From the NCBI GenBank assembly GCA_016293065.1, contig JAEDEY010000005.1, positions 1 to 46,345 on the forward strand: a stretch of DNA of 46,345 bases, given 5' to 3'. Below the pieces are notes generated by a model, which saw nothing but the letters and a program-made list of their open reading frames with translations, did no database searches and was not told where the DNA came from. The position numbers were made by a program, and so were the translations under genes. The stretch is from Bacteroidales bacterium. Its GTDB lineage: Bacteria > Bacteroidota > Bacteroidia > Bacteroidales > UBA3663. Of the stretch, positions 1-5,700 are shown in pieces. Each line of letters begins with the position of its first letter. Within the stretch, counting starts at the first letter, position 1.

Positions 1-2
1 GA

Positions 3-251
3 TTTGCGGAAAAATTGTTTCAACCGCTTCACTCCTTCCACGCCAAGTATGGTAAGACCTCCATACTGCAATGTCTTTGCCATGCCGAACAGTATGAACC
101 AAAGCACGCTCTTGAGCGTTGTACTGATAGGCAATGCCATCTGTGCGAAAGACAGGATATAGCATGGAATACAGCAGAGAAGCACGATCACTCCTGTGCG
201 GAAAGAAAGCCGGCTCAGCCACTGTCGAAGATTATTCAACAGAATTTTCAT
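3..251 (-). CDS. Small two-helix membrane protein, C-terminus cut by window edge
   Basis: An open frame starts at the ATG at 249-251 and runs without a stop to the left edge, giving 83 visible codons. The N-terminus is basic and amphipathic (MKILLNNLRQWLSRLSFR). Two hydrophobic stretches follow, at about residues 19-37 (VIVLLCCIPCYILSF) and 46-68, and the visible part ends in a basic tail (VKRLKQFFRK). This fits a short inner-membrane protein with two helices. I do not recognise a named family and assign no function. A well-formed Bacteroidota promoter at 455-486 points toward it across a leader of roughly 200 bases. Confidence 0.6.
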   Translation of the reverse strand, partial: MKILLNNLRQWLSRLSFRTGVIVLLCCIPCYILSFAQMALPISTTLKSVLWFILFGMAKTLQYGGLTILGVEGVKRLKQFFRK

Positions 252-454
252 TATATTATTTTGATTATCTATTGAGAATATTTATTTGACAATAAACATT
301 GCTATTAAGAACTTAATTACTTGCAACAATATACGAACAGTACTTATTGGGCAGATTAGACAGAGGAAGATCTCTTTTCTAATTTAAGTTATTATTGCAT
401 CACGTTAAGACATATTTTGCCTACTTTATAAACACGTTCTGCAAATTTTGCTTG

Positions 455-486
455 CAAAATTAAGGAATATATCCTATCCAACCAAA
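455..486 (-). promoter_or_regulatory. Bacteroidota-type promoter for left-edge gene
   Basis: Read on the minus strand, TTTG (483-486) is followed by exactly 20 bases and TAATTTTG (455-462), matching the Bacteroidota primary sigma factor consensus. An inverted repeat AATTTTGC-TT-GCAAAATT (444-461) overlaps the -7 box and could be a regulator site. The predicted transcript heads to the small membrane gene starting at 251. Confidence 0.55.
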
Positions 487-608
487 TTTTCCGTATGATT
501 TTCACGTTTTCCTCGCAAAACATGCAGATCTATTGATGTAAGTTAGGGCTTGAATTGCAATATTCGCTTCGGTTAAAAGAATAATTGCCCTATTCGAACT
601 ACTCAAGT

Positions 609-658
609 TTAGGTTTAAGTTTAGATATTCTTATATATATAAGGAGTAGTAAACCTAA
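609..658. repeat. Nested inverted repeat
   Basis: Outer arms TTAGGTTTA (609-617) and TAAACCTAA (650-658) enclose the perfect palindrome CTTATATATATAAG (630-643). AAGTTTAG also occurs twice as a direct repeat (605-612 and 617-624). There is no T-run, so a classical terminator is not indicated. It could be a recombination-related or regulatory structure near the island end. Confidence 0.4.
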
Positions 659-804
659 TCTTTGTCAAATGGCGTTTTCATAAAGAAGCTTCCTTGTTTC
701 CCAACTTTCACGTTTTCTAAACAAGTTGCAAGGTCAATTTACATGCCCCTCCAATTTTCGCTATGTTTTCTTTTAACTGAAAACAGATTTTGTTGTTTGT
801 CTTC

Positions 805-1209
805 TCAAAATGCAAAATGAATTGGTTTGGCAAACTCAGCACGTTTTTCCAAACACTTTACATTGCCAAGATTAGTCATCCAACCATCAATGTTTTTCAG
901 GTAGAAGACTTTGAAGATTGGGATCTCGCGCATCTTGGAATACAGAGCATTGACGATACTGCTCTTTTCGATGATTGCATCTCTAATATCCCGACGCTCC
1001 TCAAAGACGGCTTCCGCGCTGAATCGGATCCAAGGTGTTGCCGGCAAGTCATAGTGTTCTCCGATGAAAGCAAGAGTCATGTGCAGATTGTCGTATGAGC
1101 AATAGTTTCCTGTGACTCCTCGTGATTTTAAGGAGTCCTGTATTTCAACGAGTTTTCTCTTGAACTCATCATTGAAGCGTATTGCTATGAATATGCTAAA
1201 GCGTTTCAT
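805..1209 (-). CDS. 2H phosphoesterase (2'-5' RNA ligase/ThpR-like), second motif missing
   Basis: The N-terminal half (residues 1 to about 50) resembles the 2H phosphoesterase superfamily (RNA 2',3'-cyclic phosphodiesterase or 2'-5' RNA ligase): a beta strand RFSIFIAIRF, then the first HxTx motif HMTL at residues 43-46 followed by AFIGE. Family members are usually longer (about 170-190 residues) and carry a second HxTx motif near the C-terminus. That second motif is absent here, and residues from about 60 to 134 do not look like the family. I checked the other two minus-strand frames below the break and found no second motif, so a simple frameshift does not explain it. The gene starts 5 bases after the YjbR-like gene and is the last of the AbiE operon. 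It may be a truncated or chimeric gene. Confidence 0.6.
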   Translation of the reverse strand: MKRFSIFIAIRFNDEFKRKLVEIQDSLKSRGVTGNYCSYDNLHMTLAFIGEHYDLPATPWIRFSAEAVFEERRDIRDAIIEKSSIVNALYSKMREIPIFKVFYLKNIDGWMTNLGNVKCLEKRAEFAKPIHFAF

Positions 1210-1214
1210 GGCCG

Positions 1215-1583
1215 TTATTGGTATTTACATCTTACTGCTTTTGGCAGTTTGGAAACAACAAGGTCGTATGACTCCTTAATCAAGCCTTCAACCAACTCTT
1301 CTTCCAACTGTTCGTAATACACATCACTCCAATGCTTTTTGTTCCAATGCCATGCAGGAAGGATTGCAGAATAATGTTCTCGCAACTCCTCGTTTCTATC
1401 TGGAGCCAGCTTTAGGGCGAACCTTGGCTGACCATCCTTCATGTCATGCTTGCCTCCACCAAGCCAAAGGCAGAGGAATATCTTACCTTCGATGCGGAAG
1501 GTAATGATGTCATCGCCAAATGGCTGGTCTTCGGTAACCCCTGGGGTTGATAACGTGTATTCTCTTACTTGTTCAATGTCCAT
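1215..1583 (-). CDS. MmcQ/YjbR family DNA-binding-like protein
   Basis: A 122-residue protein matching the MmcQ/YjbR (DUF419) family, which has a CyaY-like fold and is thought to bind DNA, although the role of most members is unknown. Seen in the sequence are the family-like opening (LSTPGVTEDQPFGDDIITFRI), the central FALKL strand, the typical WHWNKKHWSDVYY segment around residue 80, and a C-terminal LVVSKLPK helix. Length is normal for the family. It lies 9 bases after the phosphoesterase gene and 5 bases before the 2H gene, so it is very likely cotranscribed with the abiE genes. Its role in that operon is unknown. Confidence 0.8.
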   Translation of the reverse strand: MDIEQVREYTLSTPGVTEDQPFGDDIITFRIEGKIFLCLWLGGGKHDMKDGQPRFALKLAPDRNEELREHYSAILPAWHWNKKHWSDVYYEQLEEELVEGLIKESYDLVVSKLPKAVRCKYQ

Positions 1584-1592
1584 AGGTGCAAT

Positions 1593-2402
1593 TTATCTTA
1601 TCTCGTAAAACTCCATGATGTCGAGCATCTTGAAGAGGATGTCGCCTATTGCTGAATGCCAGCTCTGATGAAAGTGACCATAGCACCAATGGCTTATCGG
1701 ATGGTTGTTGTAAATAAGATGTTCATGGATGTCATCCATCGTCTGACGTTCTTCTTCAACATCTGCCATAAGGTTGCCCTCATCACTTGCTGCCCAGGTC
1801 ACTAATCCGTTCTTGGATTGCAATTCACAAAAAGAAGGGGAAGTATGGGTTATGACTGTATCGATGGCGAACAGCTCGTTGATGGCGTTGAGCTTGACAG
1901 CGTCATAAACTGGTGCCTCGTCACTCCAATATACATTCTTATCCAATGGCTCATTGGATTGATGCTTATGATGAATGCTCTGTTGTCGCATCCAATTGTC
2001 TTTGCGGTATTGACGGTCAATTGAAATTGCACCACCAATGCAGAGAATAGTATGACCACATGCTTGCAGAACCGAATAGTCAGGAACTGCAACAAACCTT
2101 TTGTGATTGAACGTCTTCCCATCAAAGTAGGCAGGATTGTCATGATTGCCTCTTACGAAAACAATCCAGTTGTTCGCAGCGTTCATGCGCTTGCTATTAC
2201 GTCTGACAATGTTCTCGTAATATCCTTTTTGCTCAAATCCAAATCCGCAGTCGCCAGCCACAATGAGCACGGTGTCTTTCATCTCGTACTGTACACAAAG
2301 TTTGTTTACAAGAAGATTGAAGTCACCATGGATGTCACCAGAAACAACAATACTCTTTGCTTCGGGAAACTGTAGTGTAAATATGTTGTCAGGATTATTC
2401 AT
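1593..2402 (-). CDS. Calcineurin-like metallophosphoesterase in AbiE operon
   Basis: A 269-residue soluble protein with the full metallophosphoesterase signature: GDIHG at residues 22-26, GDCGFG at 50-55, GNHDNP at 85-90, a later metal-binding THTSP, and GHFH near the C-terminus. These motifs coordinate two metal ions, and the family hydrolyses phosphomonoesters or phosphodiesters. No signal peptide or membrane helix is visible, so it is cytoplasmic. The start codon overlaps the end of abiEii by 8 bases, which points to translational coupling. The substrate cannot be read from sequence. The context suggests a nucleic-acid or nucleotide phosphoester connected with AbiEii activity, which is inference only. 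Confidence 0.85.
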   Translation of the reverse strand: MNNPDNIFTLQFPEAKSIVVSGDIHGDFNLLVNKLCVQYEMKDTVLIVAGDCGFGFEQKGYYENIVRRNSKRMNAANNWIVFVRGNHDNPAYFDGKTFNHKRFVAVPDYSVLQACGHTILCIGGAISIDRQYRKDNWMRQQSIHHKHQSNEPLDKNVYWSDEAPVYDAVKLNAINELFAIDTVITHTSPSFCELQSKNGLVTWAASDEGNLMADVEEERQTMDDIHEHLIYNNHPISHWCYGHFHQSWHSAIGDILFKMLDIMEFYEIR

Positions 2403-3270
2403 GCGGCAGATTATCCCAGTATGGTTGAAGTTTCTCTTGGATGTAAGTTACGACTTCTGCAAATGCAAGTTCTGTATTCTTTGTTATCTTCTTGATGAAT
2501 GCCTGCCATCTGACCTGCATTTGCTGGTTCTCAGAGAATTCCTTGCGGAAGAACATCGTATTATCGTCGTATGGTGTATGTCGATTTTCAAAAGTGCGTA
2601 TGATTGCCTCCTGCAGTACATCGGCATCAAACTTTTCGTTATGCAAAATAGTGTACAGATCGTAGTAATCCTTCATTCGGCTGCTCTGATCGGCAAGGTC
2701 AACCACAGCATGAAGCTTCTCGGCAATAACCGTTTCGAGTGAATAAGCCAGGATTTTGGCACTTGGAAGGTGCTCAAGGAGAATTGGATAGTCAAGATCA
2801 ACAGGCTTTGGAGTGACCACATCGCCAAAACCAATGTCCATCGTCATGACCTGTGATATAGTGTCCATACGAACAGGAATACTTAAGCGAATACCGTGAT
2901 AATCTTTGAACTCTGTAATGTTCTGATCTGTAATTTGCTCTACGTCAAAAGTCACACCATCTTCTTCGTATGGTACAGAACAGATCTCTTTGAACGCCTT
3001 TACTATGGATTCTCCTTCATTGCTGATATTATTGCCAAGAAAGTCAATGTCCAAGGTAGGGCGTGCCGCAAACCTTTCGTATGCATACATCAACGCTCCT
3101 CCCTTCAGGTAGAAGTTATTACGATAGCGTGTTTGCGAAATACGATAAAGTAGACGTTCCTGAAAATAGCGCGTCAGTACGGTTTGATAGAAGGTGTTTT
3201 CTTCTTTGGCTATATTGAGAAGTTTACTACGGATGGATTTTCCATAGTTTTTTACAATGTCTTTGCTCAT
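2395..3270 (-). CDS. abiEii: AbiEii-type nucleotidyltransferase toxin
   Basis: A 291-residue protein of the AbiEii/COG2253 nucleotidyltransferase family, the toxin of type IV toxin-antitoxin and phage-abortive systems. Related MenT toxins add nucleotides to tRNA ends. Visible motifs in order are KGG at residues 56-58, the catalytic DID at 74-76 within PTLDIDFLG, a basic motif EKLHA with Lys185, and DYYDLY at 201-206. All motifs expected of an active enzyme look intact. It overlaps abiEi by 4 bases (ATGA) and the phosphoesterase gene by 8 bases. Length is normal for the family. Confidence 0.9.
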   Translation of the reverse strand: MSKDIVKNYGKSIRSKLLNIAKEENTFYQTVLTRYFQERLLYRISQTRYRNNFYLKGGALMYAYERFAARPTLDIDFLGNNISNEGESIVKAFKEICSVPYEEDGVTFDVEQITDQNITEFKDYHGIRLSIPVRMDTISQVMTMDIGFGDVVTPKPVDLDYPILLEHLPSAKILAYSLETVIAEKLHAVVDLADQSSRMKDYYDLYTILHNEKFDADVLQEAIIRTFENRHTPYDDNTMFFRKEFSENQQMQVRWQAFIKKITKNTELAFAEVVTYIQEKLQPYWDNLPHE

Positions 3271-3818
3271 AGTTTTACTTGAAGATATTTTTCCAGAATG
3301 TTTGCCACACGCAGTAGTCTGGCATAATCCATTAGTTTGCTTATGTTCCTATCTGAGCGTTCGAGGTAATTATTGATTATCTCTGAGCATACATCCATTC
3401 CTACCTTATTACGGAATTTTACTGCATCACACACACAGCGCTCAATATCGTAGATGTGAAACGTAAAGCCTTCCATTGTCGTTTCTGTTACACCTACTTT
3501 TAGCACTGATTCTGTATAGCTGTGCAACTCAATCTGGGGGAAAGACGGAGTTGTAACCTTCCTGTCTCTTTTGATTGCGATGTGAAATGCCTGTGGCATA
3601 GAGGTCGTGAGTCCATATATGTTCCATGCCGACCACAGGCAGAGTATTCCATCGGGCACAATAGTATCAATGTCGATCATATTGCCACTGAGTTGGTCAA
3701 TACTTGCATACACACCTCGACGAACTTGTATAAGTTCGCCATCACGTGCACTTTCAAGCATCTTGTAATATGCAGTTCTTCCTTGTTCTTTAATGGTTGC
3801 TGATGATATGAATGCCAT
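3267..3818 (-). CDS. abiEi: AbiEi-type antitoxin and transcriptional repressor
   Basis: A 183-residue protein, first gene of the operon, matching the AbiEi antitoxin family in position and layout. A winged-helix-like N-terminal part (TIKEQGRTAYYKMLESARDGELIQVRRGVYA, described here from residues 8 to 38) precedes a C-terminal antitoxin domain. AbiEi proteins neutralise AbiEii and repress their own operon by binding inverted repeats. Immediately upstream lies a perfect 17-base-arm palindrome (3849-3892), which fits that model. The ATG at 3816-3818 is about 30 bases downstream of the palindrome, and the stop overlaps the start of abiEii. Confidence 0.85.
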   Translation of the reverse strand: MAFISSATIKEQGRTAYYKMLESARDGELIQVRRGVYASIDQLSGNMIDIDTIVPDGILCLWSAWNIYGLTTSMPQAFHIAIKRDRKVTTPSFPQIELHSYTESVLKVGVTETTMEGFTFHIYDIERCVCDAVKFRNKVGMDVCSEIINNYLERSDRNISKLMDYARLLRVANILEKYLQVKL

Positions 3819-3848
3819 GCCTTTCTTCGTTACTCATTAAAATTTATG

Positions 3849-3892
3849 GTACAAAGTTACCACAAATATTTTTAATTGTGGTAACTTTGTAC
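3849..3892 (-). promoter_or_regulatory. Palindromic operator over the abiE operon -7 box
   Basis: Perfect inverted repeat with 17-base arms: GTACAAAGTTACCACAA (3849-3865) and its reverse complement (3876-3892), separated by 10 A/T bases. Each arm contains TAACTTTG, a match to the TAnnTTTG -7 element, on the strand reading outward. The copy at 3852-3859 points to abiEi. No good -33 box is visible at the usual distance. A repressor on this site would block the promoter directly. AbiEi is the natural candidate from what is known of the family. Confidence 0.7.
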
Positions 3893-3970
3893 AGAAAAGT
3901 GTGATTTCATATATGATTTTTAACGAATAATCAGAGTTTTGCCACTTAAATGTATGATTTGGAGTACTCG

Positions 3971-4183
3971 TTATTGCAGAACTCTCTGATACAACTGTGT
4001 CTGTTGTTTATCGAGATTGCTAATCTTTATTTGAACTTTAGTTGGACGTGGTGTTTCGTCCGGAAGGGATGTAAGGAGTAAAGTTATAATCTGATCAACA
4101 TTGCTGAAGCCTGTATCTTCTATGACAGAAACACGTTCACCATTGATGAACACCTCACCTCTTATCAAGTTATATTTAGACAT
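3971..4183 (-). CDS. Small hypothetical protein after the integrase
   Basis: A 70-residue soluble protein with no recognised domain. It opens with MSKYNLIRGEVFINGERV and ends in a polar, glutamine-rich stretch. Its start lies inside the end of the integrase gene (19-base overlap), so it is probably translated from the same message. It could be a small accessory protein of the mobile element, but nothing in the sequence identifies it as an excisionase (no visible helix-turn-helix). Confidence 0.5.
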   Translation of the reverse strand: MSKYNLIRGEVFINGERVSVIEDTGFSNVDQIITLLLTSLPDETPRPTKVQIKISNLDKQQTQLYQRVLQ

Positions 4184-5388
4184 TCTCTCGAAAGTTCCTT
4201 CGGTCTCGTCAATGTGTCCAGGTTCTTTGTTGCTAAAGAAATGTAATCAATGACTTCGTCATTAAGTTCCCACGCTGGCGAATAATCAATCATAGTATAA
4301 ACCCTTGCCATTTTATTGGTTGAGTGATTGAGAGCAAAGTCGATTTCACTAAGTGATGCCCCACACCCATTCTGCGCCACAGTTGCCCATGAATGACGGA
4401 ACGAATATAAGCTTGCATGGAAGCCTGGTGAGACCTTCTTGCAAATCTGACTAATGCCAGCATTTACGTTAGTATTGAAGGAATCTTCATTACTTAAACG
4501 ATCATGAAAATCGAACAGCCATGGTGTCTCTTTGTCCTTTGACAGATACTTCTCAAAAGTTGGAATTATGAACTGCGGTACTCTTATCTCAAAATATGCG
4601 TTGTCGCTTCTTGACTTACAAGTCTTTCTTCTATTGTAATGAAGGATGCCATCGTGGTACTGGCTCTTCTCCGCATAGAACAAATCTATGCTATTGATGC
4701 CACACATACAAAAGCTCATCAATGCTACATCTTGACCAAGTTCCTGGAGTGGATGTGTAAACCGGCTGAAGTCGGGAACAATCCCAAAGAACTTACGAAG
4801 CATACTGGGAGCTATCGCTCTCTTGTTTGGTGTATCACCTTTGGGAATTGTAATTTTGGGCCAAGGATTCTGGATTAGCAGGATGTTTCTATCTTCATCA
4901 TTATACTCAAGCATGGCTGCTTTATGAATCTGTCGGATGTTGATGGGATAATTCTTTTTTGATCTTGAAGTCCGAGCAAGAGAGTCAATCCATCTTGAAA
5001 GGAAAGTGTAAGTAAGTTGTGAAAACATCACTTCGTTTTCTCCTGCGAACTTTTCAAGACTGTATAAAGCCCATTTGTAGTCGCGAGAAGTTCTTTCCTG
5101 TCCTCTTGAAATCATCTTTTCAATATGCTTGCGAGCATATTTAGAGAATGATATACCATCCTTGCCAAACTGAATAAACTCAACGATTTCCTTTGCTGTC
5201 CAGTTCCGTGTGTCCAATCTGTTTAGCATACTGTAGTACCCAGCAATGACCTTTGAGGTTTGCTCTGAAACAAATGAATCAATGACATCCTGTTTGTCTT
5301 TGCTCAAACCTTTGTCATCGACCATCCATGATGTTCTGATGTACTTGACTTGACGATTGTGAGTAACGCGAATGTACACAACATACAT
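4165..5388 (-). CDS. Tyrosine recombinase (phage-type integrase), Bacteroidota group
   Basis: A 407-residue site-specific recombinase with an arm-binding N-terminal part, a SAM-like core-binding domain (about residues 75-190) and a catalytic domain (about 195-380). Visible catalytic features are a lysine in RRKTCK (255 or 258), Arg331 in YSFRHSWAT, His355 in LNHS, and the nucleophile Tyr364 in RVYTMIDY. At the place of the first catalytic arginine the sequence reads CGINSIDL (residues 229-236), so that arginine is not seen. IntDOT of CTnDOT is a known active recombinase that also lacks it. The predicted start at 5388 omits a stretch that looks like the family's N-terminus (MATLKAIVKAKMKG), encoded from 5434 in another frame. 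See the finding on the ATGT duplication. Confidence 0.85.
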   Translation of the reverse strand: MYVVYIRVTHNRQVKYIRTSWMVDDKGLSKDKQDVIDSFVSEQTSKVIAGYYSMLNRLDTRNWTAKEIVEFIQFGKDGISFSKYARKHIEKMISRGQERTSRDYKWALYSLEKFAGENEVMFSQLTYTFLSRWIDSLARTSRSKKNYPINIRQIHKAAMLEYNDEDRNILLIQNPWPKITIPKGDTPNKRAIAPSMLRKFFGIVPDFSRFTHPLQELGQDVALMSFCMCGINSIDLFYAEKSQYHDGILHYNRRKTCKSRSDNAYFEIRVPQFIIPTFEKYLSKDKETPWLFDFHDRLSNEDSFNTNVNAGISQICKKVSPGFHASLYSFRHSWATVAQNGCGASLSEIDFALNHSTNKMARVYTMIDYSPAWELNDEVIDYISLATKNLDTLTRPKELSRECLNIT

Positions 5389-5431
5389 ACCGTCCTTTCA
5401 TCTTTGCCTTAACAATTGCTTTTAATGTAGC

Positions 5432-5452
5432 CATAGCTTAAAATCTTTTAAG
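5432..5452 (-). promoter_or_regulatory. Alternative integrase start codon and adjoining palindrome
   Basis: An ATG at 5432-5434 opens a short frame encoding MATLKAIVKAKMKGRYV, which looks like the N-terminus of Bacteroidota integrases. It falls one base out of frame with the long integrase ORF near 5385. A CTTAAAA-TC-TTTTAAG palindrome (5437-5452) sits directly upstream of this ATG and may be a regulatory site. Confidence 0.45.
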
Positions 5453-5482
5453 TTACTATATCTTTTTTGTTCATTATGATTC

Positions 5483-5576
5483 TTTGGGAAACGGCACGTT
5501 ATTTTGGGAAACATTCGTTGTTTTTTGGTAAACATTTATTTATTTCGGGAAACAGATCCTTGAAATTTGGGAAACA
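5483..5576. repeat. Five helically phased GGGAAAC direct repeats before the integrase
   Basis: Copies of a TTTGGGAAAC-like motif have their GGGAAAC (or near match) at 5486, 5506, 5527 (GGTAAAC), 5547 (preceded by TTC) and 5569. The spacings are 20, 21, 20 and 22 bases, close to two turns of the helix, so all copies face the same side of DNA. Their position at the head of the integrase gene fits arm-type recombinase binding sites or a repressor array. A TTGGGAAACA copy in the opposite orientation lies at 695-704, beyond the other end of the element's genes. Confidence 0.65.
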
Positions 5577-5637
5577 TTTGACCCATTTTTGCCAACTTGT
5601 ACTGCAAATCGAATAAGCGGAACATGAACAAAAAAGT

Positions 5638-5672
5638 ATGGGCAATTACCTGTTTGCCAGATACTTGCCCAT
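5638..5672 (-). terminator. Inverted repeat after ppdK, possible terminator
   Basis: Arms ATGGGCAA (5638-5645) and TTGCCCAT (5665-5672) are separated by 19 bases. On the minus strand the arm is followed by CATACTTTTTTG, a short T-rich stretch, so it can act as the terminator of ppdK, whose stop lies about 30 bases upstream. The long loop makes this uncertain. Confidence 0.4.
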
Positions 5673-5700
5673 TATGTAGCTAATTTTCAGCACTTTTCGT

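Larger units (their letters stand above)
252..804. other. Gene-poor stretch with promoter and several repeats
   Basis: About 550 bases with no convincing gene on either strand. It holds a leftward promoter (455-486), an AATTTTGC/GCAAAATT inverted repeat (444-461), and a 12-base direct repeat TTTCACGTTTTC at 500-511 and 706-717. It also holds a nested inverted repeat (609-658) enclosing a 14-base AT palindrome (630-643), and a reverse-orientation copy of the TTGGGAAACA motif (695-704) found in front of the integrase. I infer that the left end of the integrated island lies somewhere in here, but I could not fix a boundary. Confidence 0.5.

Noticed and set aside
15..275. Plus-strand 86-residue frame at the left edge
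   Set aside because: It is the shadow of the minus-strand membrane protein; its cysteine- and histidine-rich composition is not protein-like.
436..446. GTTCTGCAAAT, nearly the same as GTACTGCAAAT at 5599-5609, as possible attachment core repeats
   Set aside because: A 10 of 11 match between two gaps of about 250 bases is expected roughly by chance, and no other sign supports it.
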